A stretch of DNA of 56,113 nucleotides from an uncultured Lachnospiraceae bacterium. Lineage in GTDB: Bacteria > Bacillota > Clostridia > Lachnospirales > Lachnospiraceae. Position numbers and translations under genes: made by a program. Location of the stretch: the NCBI GenBank assembly GCA_910586555.1, contig CAJUJY010000017.1, positions 1-56,113 on the forward strand, read 5' to 3'. The notes beneath the pieces are model-generated. The model did not search any database. It was given only the letters and a program-made list of their open reading frames with translations, and was not told the origin of the DNA. Of this stretch, positions 25,331 to 34,191 are shown piece by piece (within the stretch, counting starts at the first letter, position 1; every line of letters begins with the position of its first letter).

Positions 25331-26605
25331 TTAAAATGCTGCTGCCTGTTTTATAATATTACAAGTTTTTTCTATATCTTTATCTGTATGTGCCGCTGAT
25401 ATAAACATTGCTTCAAATTGTGATGGTGCAATGTATATCCCATTTTTTAACATAAAACTAAAATATTTTGCATATTTTTCTGTATCAGAGCTTACTGCTG
25501 TTTCATAGTCTGTAACCTTTTCTTTTGTAAAAAATATTGACATAAGTGAACCTGCCTGGTTTATGCATACACTGTTTCCAAATGCTTCAATGGCAGCTTC
25601 TTTTAATTTTATGGTATTTTCTTCTATCTGCCTGTAAATGCCAGGATTTTCTTTTAATATCTTAAGTGTTTCTATCCCTGCTGTTGTTGCAACTGGGTTT
25701 CCTGACAGTGTGCCTGCCTGGTAAACACCGCCAAGCGGCGCTACCACTTCCATAATATCCTTACGTCCGCCATAGGCTGCAAGCGGCATCCCGCCCCCGG
25801 CAATTTTGCCAAGTACTGTAATGTCTGGCACTATTCCAAAGTACTCCTGTGCACCTCCGCTTGCAAGACGGAACCCTGTTATTACTTCATCAAATATAAG
25901 CAGTGAATTATACCTGGCTGTTATATCCCGGAGTCCCTTAAGAAATCCAGGTACAGGAGGCACTACACCCATATTGGCAGCAACAGGTTCTGTAATTACT
26001 GCTGCTATCTGGCTGCCATATATTTCAAAAAGTTTATTTACTGATGCAATATTATTGTATTCTGCGGCCAGTGTACTTTCTGTATACCCCTGTGGCACTC
26101 CAAGGCTGTCAGGCACGGACTGTGTTAATGCGCCTGAACCTGCTTTTACAAGAAGGCCGTCAGAATGTCCGTGGTAGCATCCTTTAAATTTTATAATTTT
26201 GTCCCTTCCTGTATACCCCCTTGCTGCCCTTACTGCACCCATAACTGCCTCTGTACCAGAGTTTACAAGGCGTAACATCTCCATTGAAGGTATAAATTCC
26301 TGTATAAGCTTTGCAAGCAACAGTTCTTTTTCTGTAGGCGCACCAAATGTAAGCCCATTATTGCAAGCCTCTTTTACAGCATCTATAACACGTCCATTTG
26401 CATGGCCAAGTATGCCAGGACCCCATGAACAAACATAATCTATATATTCATTGCCATCAACATCATATATTTTTGAACCCTTTGCCTTTTCTATAAAAAC
26501 AGGGTTCTGGTGTACTGCCTGGAACGCACGCACAGGGCTGTTTACACCACCTGGCATTATTTTTTTTGAATCCCTGAATAAAGTTTCTGATTTTATGCCA
26601 GCCAT
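25331..26605 (-). CDS. hemL: Glutamate-1-semialdehyde 2,1-aminomutase
   Basis: A 424-residue PLP enzyme that converts glutamate-1-semialdehyde to 5-aminolevulinate. Visible features are KIMPGGVNSPVRAF at the start, SGTEAVMGAVRAARGYTGR for substrate and PLP binding, DEVITGFR, and the PLP lysine in LGKIAGGGMPLAAYGG. The ATG at 26605 follows AAGGAGGGG and lies one base past the hemB stop, so the two are coupled. It is the last gene of the hem operon. An ATG 30 bases earlier lies inside hemB and is rejected. Confidence 0.95.
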   Translation of the reverse strand: MAGIKSETLFRDSKKIMPGGVNSPVRAFQAVHQNPVFIEKAKGSKIYDVDGNEYIDYVCSWGPGILGHANGRVIDAVKEACNNGLTFGAPTEKELLLAKLIQEFIPSMEMLRLVNSGTEAVMGAVRAARGYTGRDKIIKFKGCYHGHSDGLLVKAGSGALTQSVPDSLGVPQGYTESTLAAEYNNIASVNKLFEIYGSQIAAVITEPVAANMGVVPPVPGFLKGLRDITARYNSLLIFDEVITGFRLASGGAQEYFGIVPDITVLGKIAGGGMPLAAYGGRKDIMEVVAPLGGVYQAGTLSGNPVATTAGIETLKILKENPGIYRQIEENTIKLKEAAIEAFGNSVCINQAGSLMSIFFTKEKVTDYETAVSSDTEKYAKYFSFMLKNGIYIAPSQFEAMFISAAHTDKDIEKTCNIIKQAAAF

Positions 26606-26606
26606 A

Positions 26607-27572
26607 TTACCCCTCCTTAATCCAGCCTGCTGCATCTATTGCATGGTAGGTTATTATTATTCCTGCACCTGCCCTTTTTATTGAAGTTAAATTTTCCATT
26701 ACAATTCTTTTTTCATCAATCCATCCGTTTAGTGATGCTGCCTTTACCATTGAATATTCACCACTTACATTGTAGGCAGCTACAGGATAATTTGTGCGGA
26801 CTGACACTTCTTTTATTACATCAAGGTATGCAAGTGCTGGCTTTACCATTATAATATCTGCACCCTCTGCAATATCATTTTCACATTCCCTCAAAGCCTC
26901 ACGCCCGTTAGCTGGATCCATCTGGTATGTCTTCCTGTCACCAAATGACGGCGCAGACTGTGCCGCATCCCTGAATGGTGAATAATATCCCGAAGCAAAT
27001 TTAGCGCTGTATGCCATTATTGGCGTATTTTTAAAGCCACTTATATCAAGTGCTTTCCTTATGTAAGCAACACGGCCGTCCATCATATCAGAAGGTGCAA
27101 TTATATCAGCCCCTGCCCTTGCAAGGCTTACAGACATTTTAGCAAGCGGCTCTAATGTTTCATCATTTAATATTTCATGTCCGGATATAATCCCGCAATG
27201 CCCATGTGAAGTATATTCGCACAGGCATACATCAGCTATAACAATAATATCTGGTGCCATCTTTTTAATTTCCCTTATTGCGTTCTGGGTAACACCATAA
27301 TCATTATAAGCTTCACTGCCAATTTCATCTTTATGTTCTGGTATTCCAAATATAAGTATTGCCTTTATTCCTGCATTTTGTATTCTTTCAAGTTCCCCGC
27401 TAAACAAATCACTTGAATACTGGTAAATACCAGGCATTGAAGCAACGGGTTCTTTAATATTCCTGCCCTCTTTAATAAATACAGGATATACTAAATCATC
27501 TGTTGTAACTACTGTTTCCCTTACAAGGCTTCTTAAATTATTATCTGACCGTAACCTGCGCATACGTACCAT
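26607..27572 (-). CDS. hemB: Delta-aminolevulinic acid dehydratase (porphobilinogen synthase)
   Basis: A 321-residue enzyme that joins two 5-aminolevulinate molecules to porphobilinogen. It begins RMRRLRSDNNLRSLVRET. The metal-binding region DVCLCEYTSHGHCG (near residue 118) has the three cysteines of zinc-type enzymes. Active-site lysines are in MAYSAKFASGYYSPFR and IMVKPALAYLD. Full length for the family. It lies between the methyltransferase gene and hemL. Confidence 0.95.
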   Translation of the reverse strand: MVRMRRLRSDNNLRSLVRETVVTTDDLVYPVFIKEGRNIKEPVASMPGIYQYSSDLFSGELERIQNAGIKAILIFGIPEHKDEIGSEAYNDYGVTQNAIREIKKMAPDIIVIADVCLCEYTSHGHCGIISGHEILNDETLEPLAKMSVSLARAGADIIAPSDMMDGRVAYIRKALDISGFKNTPIMAYSAKFASGYYSPFRDAAQSAPSFGDRKTYQMDPANGREALRECENDIAEGADIIMVKPALAYLDVIKEVSVRTNYPVAAYNVSGEYSMVKAASLNGWIDEKRIVMENLTSIKRAGAGIIITYHAIDAAGWIKEG

Positions 27573-27730
27573 ATATTTATAACTCCATTTCTTTTTAACT
27601 GTCCTGTTACTTTACAATTTTTGCTATATATTCTATAGAAAAGTTTCTGCCTGTTGTGTACTGGTTTGCTTTTCTATAAATAATTAATTCTAATTTTTTT
27701 CAAATGTAAATAAAATATCAAATAAAATAT

Positions 27731-28453
27731 CTAAACTAATCTCTCCAAAATAATATGGTGGAAAAATGCTATATCCCTGAAAACTGGTATTTGTTCTGCC
27801 ATTGTTTCAATTTCAAACATATTTTTTAACCAGTCTGCTTCTTCTTTAAATTCATTTTTTTGTAGTGCAAAAAATATTCTTACACCATATTTATTCCTGG
27901 TAATAAATTTATTTTTAATATAATTATCTAAATCATTATCACTATATTCTTTAATTATACCAAAGTTAGCGGAAACAGCATCTTTATTATTTAAAAGTTC
28001 TATAGCTGTGGAAATATTATTTTCAAAAACTGCCTTCTGCATAACCTTTCCAGGTTTATTATGTTTTACTATTGATAGTTCACCATTATTTTTTAATAAC
28101 CTGTGAAACTCTGCAAAAACCTCATGCCGGTCTTCTATATATTCTAAAACATTATGGCATATAACCACATCAAAACAATTATCTGGAAGTTTTTTTAATT
28201 CTTCCACACTTCCTATAACCTGCTTATAATTATTATTACATACCCTGTAACTAAGCATATCCTTATTATGTTCTATAGCAGTTACATTATTATTTCCTGC
28301 TAAAAAGTCTGCTGTAATCCCGAAACCACTTCCAAAATCAAGTATATTTTTATCTTTATAATCCAGATGGTTCCAGACTAATTTATAAAAAAGCCTTCCC
28401 CAAGGCATATTAATTGTATTCCAGTAATTTTGTATATTGCTTTTCATGTCCAT
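27731..28453 (-). CDS. Class I SAM-dependent methyltransferase
   Basis: A 240-residue methyltransferase with the glycine-rich SAM motif LDFGSGFGITADFL near residue 40, then TAIEHNKDML and the ICHNVLEYIED motif IV region. The type is UbiE/Methyltransf_11-like, not one of the precorrin methyltransferases. Its start is placed at 28453 because AGGGGA lies just upstream. It lies inside the hem operon but has no known place in the pathway, and its role is unclear. Confidence 0.8.
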   Translation of the reverse strand: MDMKSNIQNYWNTINMPWGRLFYKLVWNHLDYKDKNILDFGSGFGITADFLAGNNNVTAIEHNKDMLSYRVCNNNYKQVIGSVEELKKLPDNCFDVVICHNVLEYIEDRHEVFAEFHRLLKNNGELSIVKHNKPGKVMQKAVFENNISTAIELLNNKDAVSANFGIIKEYSDNDLDNYIKNKFITRNKYGVRIFFALQKNEFKEEADWLKNMFEIETMAEQIPVFRDIAFFHHIILERLV

Positions 28454-28497
28454 ATATATCCCCTGCATATGTAATTTTATAATATAAATATTAAAAG

Positions 28498-30204
28498 TTA
28501 TTTTAGTATGTTAATAATACCTTCTGCATTATTCCCTTTTGCCGTTATAATGCTATACTTTATACCATATTCTTCTTTAAGTGCTTTTTGTGTTACCTCT
28601 CCTATACATATAAACTTTATGCCAGGGGAAAGTTCTTTTCCTTTATTTTTTAGCAGCCTTGCAAATTCTCTTACACCTGATGCACTTAAAAATATAATGT
28701 AATTTAACTCTTCCAGCCTGTCTGCCCCAGGAAGCAGTTTTCCCTTTACATCATATATTTTTATTTCTTTAAAAGAAATACCTGCCTTTTTTAATATATC
28801 TGTTAATACCTGGCTTCCTTTAACGGCCCTTGGTAAAAGTATGTTTTCACCAGGGTTTATAATTTCTAAAAGTTCTTTTGCAAGTGTATAAGATGTATAT
28901 CCTGATGGAATAAAGTCTGCATTAATCCCATAATTTGAAAGTGTTTCTTTAGTACCGCTGCCAATAACTGCAAATTTAACACTGGAAAGCCTGCGTATAT
29001 CAGTACTGCTTATTTTTAATGCATTAAAGAAGAGTTTTACTCCATTGTTGCTTGTAAATACTATCCAGTTATATTTTTCTATATTATGTATTTCTTCTAT
29101 AAGTTCTTGTTGTAAACCTGGCATTTCTGATACTTCCATTCTACATACAGGAATACACTCTGTACCAGAAAGAAAAAGACCTTTTTGAATCTTTTCTGAC
29201 AATGCTTTTGTTGCAACAATCCCTGCTTTTCCTTTATAAAATGCCCTGTTATCTTCTGTAAACCCAGGACTTATATTATCTTTATCCTGGTTATATGCTT
29301 TTTTATAAAATGTTTTGTTATTTTTTATTAATCCAGGACTTATATCTTCTTTATCCTGGTTATCTGTACTTTTATAGAATGTTTTGTTATTTTTTATTAA
29401 TCCAGGTCTTGTATCTTCTTTATTCTGGTTATCTGTATTATTTACATTATTATAAATATACTTGTCTGCTGCTGTCTGCCCAATTACTATTACCGCTGGT
29501 GAAAACATTTTGGCAGCTTCCGCTTCTTTTGCAATGTTTAAAATATTTGAACGAACGACTTTTTGTTCTTTTGTAGTGCCTCCTGAAATAACAGCGGCTG
29601 GTGTTTTTCCTGGCATTCCTTCTTTAAGAAGGTTATCTGTTATTTCTTTTATATTGGAAAGCCCCATCATAAATATAAGTGTGCCGCCTGCATTTACAAG
29701 GGCTTTATAGTTACAGTCTGGCGCGCCGCCTTTTGTATCTGTATGTCCTGTTATTACATGGAAGCTGCGTGCTTCTTCTCTCTTTGTAACTGGTATTCCT
29801 GCATATCCTGGTACAGCAATGGCTGATGTAATTCCTGGTATAACTTCAAATGGTATATTGTACTGGTTTAGTGCTTCTATTTCTTCTGGTGCCCGTCCAA
29901 ATACAAAAGGATCACCGCCTTTAAGACGCACTACAATATTTTCTTTTAATGCATGTTTTATTAAAAGGCTGTTAATCTCTTCTTGTTTCTTATAGTGTTT
30001 TCCTGCTTCCTTGCCAGCGTATATTTTCTGGCAGCCTGGTTTTAGCATTTTAAGAAGTTCTTCATTTGCTAATCTGTCATATATTACAACATCACATATC
30101 TTTAACTTTTCTGCACCTTTTAATGTTATAAGCCCGCAGTCCCCTGGTCCTGCACCAATAAAATATACTATTCCCAACTTAAACCAGACCTTTCTTTTTT
30201 CCAT
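28498..30204 (-). CDS. cobA-hemD: Fused uroporphyrinogen-III methyltransferase / uroporphyrinogen-III synthase
   Basis: A 568-residue bifunctional protein. Residues 10-250 are the methyltransferase (FIGAGPGDCGLITLKG, VVRLKGGDPFVFGRAPEE, GIPVTKREEARSFHVITGH), making precorrin-2. The C-terminal 240 residues are the HemD synthase, closing hydroxymethylbilane to uroporphyrinogen III (FTSNNGVKLFF, then IFLSASGVREF). Between them lies an unusual linker with three 23-residue tandem repeats. The start is uncertain: an ATG at 30204 overlaps hemC by 26 bases without a ribosome site, while a TTG at 30177 follows AAAGG. The fusion makes both the cyclisation and the siroheme/cobalamin branch step in one protein. 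Confidence 0.92.
   Translation of the reverse strand: MEKRKVWFKLGIVYFIGAGPGDCGLITLKGAEKLKICDVVIYDRLANEELLKMLKPGCQKIYAGKEAGKHYKKQEEINSLLIKHALKENIVVRLKGGDPFVFGRAPEEIEALNQYNIPFEVIPGITSAIAVPGYAGIPVTKREEARSFHVITGHTDTKGGAPDCNYKALVNAGGTLIFMMGLSNIKEITDNLLKEGMPGKTPAAVISGGTTKEQKVVRSNILNIAKEAEAAKMFSPAVIVIGQTAADKYIYNNVNNTDNQNKEDTRPGLIKNNKTFYKSTDNQDKEDISPGLIKNNKTFYKKAYNQDKDNISPGFTEDNRAFYKGKAGIVATKALSEKIQKGLFLSGTECIPVCRMEVSEMPGLQQELIEEIHNIEKYNWIVFTSNNGVKLFFNALKISSTDIRRLSSVKFAVIGSGTKETLSNYGINADFIPSGYTSYTLAKELLEIINPGENILLPRAVKGSQVLTDILKKAGISFKEIKIYDVKGKLLPGADRLEELNYIIFLSASGVREFARLLKNKGKELSPGIKFICIGEVTQKALKEEYGIKYSIITAKGNNAEGIINILK
29227..29433 (-). repeat. In-frame 69-bp tandem repeat, three copies, in the CobA-HemD linker
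   Basis: Three consecutive 69-base units encode 23-residue repeats of the form DNQxKEDxxPGLIKNNKTFYK. The first two are nearly identical and the third is more diverged. The unit is a multiple of three, so copy-number change would lengthen the linker without shifting the frame. Confidence 0.85.
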
Positions 30205-31114
30205 GTTCTATTGCCATTGCTATAAGTTCATCTGCATCTTCCTTGTCACCAGTACCACAATAACTATGCTGTATGCCATGCCCGTCTGCAAAATTCATTG
30301 AAGTTTTTATCCGGAGCATTTCTTCACCATCATTAATAAAGGAAAAGCTTATAACACCAAGCCCTGTATTACACCCTGCATTTAAGGCTTCTATTATCTG
30401 CCTTTCATTATTAAAATGGAAAAATGTTTCCTGGTCGTTTATATCTTCTGCAATTTTTTTAACCAGAATGTTTTCTTTTGTATCTTCTGTTCTTGTTTCA
30501 ATAGCTATTATTCCCTGGCCGCCAGCAGGTACCATATCTTCAACATTAAAATATTTATATTCCAGGTCTTTTTCATGGCAAAGTTTTAATCTATTTAAAC
30601 CAGCAGCAGCAAGTATTATACCATCATACCCGCCATTTCTTAATTTATTTATCCTTGTTTCTATATTGCCACGTATATCTTTAAATTCTATATTATTATG
30701 GAAACGCGTCTGGAATCTTCTGCGCAGGCTGCCCGTGCCAATAACTATTGTTTCTTTTTTTAATAAATCTTCATATAAAACCCCTTTTTTTGTTATAAAC
30801 ACATCCCTTGCATCTTCCCTTTTTAATACACCTTGTATACAAAGGCCTTCTTTTAACTTGTAAGGCAGGTCTTTGGCACTATGTACAGCTATATCTATTC
30901 TTCCATCTAAAAGTGCTTCTTCAATTTCCATGCTAAAAACACCTTTATTTCCAAAACTTGGAACAGGTTTGTCTTTTTCCTTGTCCCCTTTTGTTTTTAT
31001 TATTACTTTTCTAGTATTTATACCAGGATATTTTTGTTTAATGGCTTCAATTACAAGGTCTGTCTGTGCAAGTGCAAGCGCGCTTCCCCTTGTGCCTATC
31101 CTTATTAAGTCCAT
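30179..31114 (-). CDS. hemC: Porphobilinogen deaminase (hydroxymethylbilane synthase)
   Basis: A 311-residue enzyme polymerising four porphobilinogens to hydroxymethylbilane. Motifs: IRIGTRGSALALAQ, DIAVHSAKDLPYKL, GTGSLRRR, FKDIRGNIETRI, and the dipyrromethane-cofactor Cys in EALNAGCNTGLGV. The ATG at 31114 is preferred over 31120 for its spacing from GAGG. The gene ends within the start region of cobA-hemD, consistent with coupling. Confidence 0.95.
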   Translation of the reverse strand: MDLIRIGTRGSALALAQTDLVIEAIKQKYPGINTRKVIIKTKGDKEKDKPVPSFGNKGVFSMEIEEALLDGRIDIAVHSAKDLPYKLKEGLCIQGVLKREDARDVFITKKGVLYEDLLKKETIVIGTGSLRRRFQTRFHNNIEFKDIRGNIETRINKLRNGGYDGIILAAAGLNRLKLCHEKDLEYKYFNVEDMVPAGGQGIIAIETRTEDTKENILVKKIAEDINDQETFFHFNNERQIIEALNAGCNTGLGVISFSFINDGEEMLRIKTSMNFADGHGIQHSYCGTGDKEDADELIAMAIEHGKKKGLV

Positions 31115-31137
31115 ATACATTCTACCTCTTTTTTATT

Positions 31138-31785
31138 TTATATCCCACTTGCCGGAATATTACCTGCCAGTTCTTTTATAAACATTTTTATAACTTGTTC
31201 TGGTATTTTGCCGTTATGTTCCTTGCCATATAAAACAAGTTTTTCAAATACCTGCTTTCTTATAATGGCATTATCTGTATTTTCAATTATATATTTCCTG
31301 GCATCTGCAAGGTTTACAGCAAGTTCTTTGTAATAATCTGGTATAACATTTTTTATGCTTTTTTTAATATCTGCTGCAAGTGCCGGGCTTGCACCTCCAG
31401 TTGAAATGGCAGCAAGCACGGGTTCTTTATGGATAATTGCAGGAAATATAAATGAACATGCTTCTTTTATATCAGTAACATTTACAGGGATTTTCTGTGC
31501 TTTGCATATTTTTGAAATATAAAGCCCAAGTTCTTTACTGCCTGCTGCCACTATTACAAAATCCATTCCATTTATATCACTATCTTTAAATGCCTGTTTC
31601 TTTATATCTATCCTTTTATTGCCTGCTGCAAGTTTTTCTAAACCTTCACATACTGATATTGCAACAATATGTATATTGGCATTATATTCTGTAAGTATTT
31701 CTGCTTTATGAAGTGCAATATTTCCTCCGCCTACTAAAAGACAGTCCATGTTTTCTATATCTGCTATAAATGGAAAATATGCCAT
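31138..31785 (-). CDS. Precorrin-2 dehydrogenase / sirohydrochlorin ferrochelatase-type protein (CysG N-terminal)
   Basis: A 215-residue protein with an NAD-binding motif (LLVGGGNIALHKAEIL, residues 16-31), VTDIKEACSFIFPA and STGGASPALA, the pattern of CysG-N/Met8p/SirC proteins. It oxidises precorrin-2 and may insert iron, leading to siroheme. Its start shares one base with the hemA stop (TAATG). Its presence next to the CobA-HemD fusion points the operon to siroheme and/or cobalamin rather than protoheme. Confidence 0.88.
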   Translation of the reverse strand: MAYFPFIADIENMDCLLVGGGNIALHKAEILTEYNANIHIVAISVCEGLEKLAAGNKRIDIKKQAFKDSDINGMDFVIVAAGSKELGLYISKICKAQKIPVNVTDIKEACSFIFPAIIHKEPVLAAISTGGASPALAADIKKSIKNVIPDYYKELAVNLADARKYIIENTDNAIIRKQVFEKLVLYGKEHNGKIPEQVIKMFIKELAGNIPASGI

Positions 31786-32966
31786 TAATTTCCTCCGCCA
31801 GTTTCTTTATTATAAATTCTTTCAAGCAGGTCTTTTAACCCATTTGCTGTAAGTGTGCCCTTAAGGTAATATACCATATGGCTGAACCATTTTTCATTAT
31901 TAAACTTATTTAAAAGCTCCTGGTTTCCTTTTATTTTATTAAGAAAACCACGTATATATATTTTCTTTATTGTATTTTCAACACATTCTTCCAGTACTTT
32001 TTTTGCCTTATCAAGTTCACCAAGTTTTATATTAATATTTTCACTGGAAAGTGTATTAAAATAATCTATATCAAGCAGTTTTATATTTAAAAGCTCTGCA
32101 AGTGTCCTGTCTATATCATATGGTACTGCAAGGTCAATTAAAAGCTGTTTTTTATCTTTTCCTGCATATTTTAAATATTCCTTATATGTAAGTGTATAAT
32201 GCGGGCTTGTTGTTGCACTGGCAACTGCACACACCTGGTTTATATATTTATACCTGTCCTTAAAACTGGTTATTTCTGCCAGGCTGTTATTGTTCCAGTA
32301 AATGCCATCTTCCTGTTTATGGCTTCTGCTTGTACCTATAACTGGTATATTTTTAGATATTAAATCTTTTGCAACAATCCCGCCAGTCTTACCTGTTATG
32401 CCAATAACCATTACTTTTTTACCACTGCCTTTAAACCCGTTTGCTTCAATATATTTACAAATTGTATTTGCTGTAATAGTACCTATGGAAACTGGAGTTG
32501 TGGAAAGCCTTGTAATGGATTTTCCAGATTTAGCACAGTTAAGTGCATCCTGGAATATTATATTAAGTTCACCATCTGTATAGCCTGATTTAGCTGCCAG
32601 AAGATATGCTTCTTTAACCTGGTGGAGTATGCCATCTTCCCCAAGCACCATTGAATCAAGTCCACATGTAACATTAAAAAGATGTTTTATAGCTTTCCTG
32701 CCACCATAAAAGAGACAGTATTTTTTAATATCGCTGTCACTGGCTTTCTTATATAATGAAATATTTCTTGCTACTTCCTCCACAGAATTGCTGCTGCCTG
32801 TAAAATAAATTTCGCTTCGGTTGCATGTGGATAAAATTATACCGCCTGTTATAACACCTTTTACAATAAGGTCTTTAATAAAAATATGCTGTTCTTCTTC
32901 TGAAAAGGCAAAAGCCTGCCTTTGGGCAAGAGGGGTTTTCTTATAACTTGCACTTATACAGAACAT
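31785..32966 (-). CDS. hemA: Glutamyl-tRNA reductase
   Basis: A 393-residue NADPH-dependent enzyme reducing glutamyl-tRNA to glutamate-1-semialdehyde. The catalytic Cys is in ILSTCNRSEIYF (near 48). LFNVTCGLDSMVLGEDGILHQVKEAY is the tRNA/substrate region, and GITGKTGGIVAKDL the NADPH site. The ATG at 32966 follows AAGGA nine bases upstream. A TTG nine bases earlier is too close to that site. The start overlaps the end of the E1-like gene by 13 bases. The family is feedback-regulated by heme, which cannot be seen here. Confidence 0.93.
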   Translation of the reverse strand: MFCISASYKKTPLAQRQAFAFSEEEQHIFIKDLIVKGVITGGIILSTCNRSEIYFTGSSNSVEEVARNISLYKKASDSDIKKYCLFYGGRKAIKHLFNVTCGLDSMVLGEDGILHQVKEAYLLAAKSGYTDGELNIIFQDALNCAKSGKSITRLSTTPVSIGTITANTICKYIEANGFKGSGKKVMVIGITGKTGGIVAKDLISKNIPVIGTSRSHKQEDGIYWNNNSLAEITSFKDRYKYINQVCAVASATTSPHYTLTYKEYLKYAGKDKKQLLIDLAVPYDIDRTLAELLNIKLLDIDYFNTLSSENINIKLGELDKAKKVLEECVENTIKKIYIRGFLNKIKGNQELLNKFNNEKWFSHMVYYLKGTLTANGLKDLLERIYNKETGGGN

Positions 32967-33700
32967 ATTTTGCAATCCTTGTCTTTCTTGAATTTTACAG
33001 TGCGGAACTGCATTGTAAGAGAATCAAATATAAGAAACTTTCCTGTAAGCAGTTTTCCTGTACCTGTAATATATTTAACAGCTTCCATTGCCTGCAAGCT
33101 TCCTGTAATGCCACAGACAGCGCCAATAATTCCTGCCTCACTTCCATTTTTTACCACACCTTCTGGCGGAGGCTCTTTAAAAAAGCACCTGTAACATGGT
33201 GCTCCTGGCACATAAGTAAAAAGCTGTCCCTGGAAACGTACCACGCCTGCATGTGAAAATGCTTTCCCCTCTTTTACACATATATCATTAATAAGGAATT
33301 TTGATGCAAAATTATCTGTTGCATCTATTATAAAATCATAATCCTTTATTATTTCTTTTATATTATCTTTATCTGCAAATACTTTGTGTATATTAACATT
33401 TATGCCAGGATTAATAGCTGTTACTGCTCTTTTTGCAGATTCTGCTTTTGGCTTTCCTATGCTTTCTGTTGTATGCATTATCTGCCTCTGTAAGTTTGAA
33501 AGTTCTACAATATCAGGGTCAGCAATACCTAAAGTCCCGGTTCCTGCTGCCGCAAGATATAAAGCAGCAGGCGAACCAAGCCCACCTGCACCTATAATTA
33601 AAACTTTTGAATTAAAAAGCTTTTTCTGGCCTTTTATGCCTATTTCTTTTATAACAATATGGCGTGAATACCTTTCAAGCTGCTCTTCTCCCAGTTCCAT
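32954..33700 (-). CDS. MoeB/ThiF/HesA-type E1-like adenylyltransferase
   Basis: A 248-residue ATP-dependent enzyme. It starts ELGEEQLERYSRH, with the nucleotide motif VLIIGAGGLGSPAALYLAAAGTG (cut short here), NLQRQIMHTTESIG, and DATDNFASKF. Two CxxC pairs (CYRC near 175 and CKIC at the end) should bind zinc. Such enzymes activate a small ubiquitin-like sulfur carrier (ThiS/MoaD type). No carrier gene lies in the window. Overlap with hemA and the Rrf2 gene upstream tie sulfur metabolism to the hem operon. The ATG at 33700 follows GAGGG. Confidence 0.85.
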   Translation of the reverse strand: MELGEEQLERYSRHIVIKEIGIKGQKKLFNSKVLIIGAGGLGSPAALYLAAAGTGTLGIADPDIVELSNLQRQIMHTTESIGKPKAESAKRAVTAINPGINVNIHKVFADKDNIKEIIKDYDFIIDATDNFASKFLINDICVKEGKAFSHAGVVRFQGQLFTYVPGAPCYRCFFKEPPPEGVVKNGSEAGIIGAVCGITGSLQAMEAVKYITGTGKLLTGKFLIFDSLTMQFRTVKFKKDKDCKICSV

Positions 33701-33743
33701 TTTAGCCCTCATTTCTGTGCTGTCTTAAAAACACCTAAAACCC

Positions 33744-34175
33744 CTATATAATATAATTATCTATAAACTGTCTGTCCTCAAGTAAATCTGCAACTGTAAT
33801 ATTATCAAAATATTCATTAATGACTTTTTCAAATCCTTCCCACATTTTAAGTGTTTTACACTGCATTGCTTTTTCACACCGGTTTGGCTTTTTTTCAAGG
33901 CATGCAACAGGTGCAAATGATCCTTCTGTAAGCCTTAATATTTCACCAACTGTATATTCTTCTGGCTGTCTTGCAAGCTTATATCCCCCACCCTTGCCAC
34001 GCAGTGATATAAGAAAGTCATTTTTACTAAGTACAGAAACTATAGATTCAAGATATTTTTCAGATATGCCCTGTCTTTCTGCTATATCCATTAAAGTTAT
34101 AAAATTTCCTGAATTATGTTCTGACAAATCAACCATAACCCTTAATGCATACCTGCCTTTAGTTGATATCTTCAT
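33744..34175 (-). CDS. Rrf2-family regulator (CymR/IscR-like)
   Basis: A 143-residue winged-helix regulator with the family opening MKISTKGRYALRVMVDL and the wing RGKGGGYKLARQPEEYTVGEILRL (shortened). Three cysteines in ACLEKKPNRCEKAMQC sit where IscR-type members bind a [2Fe-2S] cluster, with a slightly longer first gap. Located first in the hem/sulfur gene run and on the same strand, it is likely to sense iron-sulfur or cysteine status and control the operon. GGAGGG precedes the ATG. Confidence 0.88.
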   Translation of the reverse strand: MKISTKGRYALRVMVDLSEHNSGNFITLMDIAERQGISEKYLESIVSVLSKNDFLISLRGKGGGYKLARQPEEYTVGEILRLTEGSFAPVACLEKKPNRCEKAMQCKTLKMWEGFEKVINEYFDNITVADLLEDRQFIDNYII

Positions 34176-34191
34176 AAAAACACCCTCCTTG

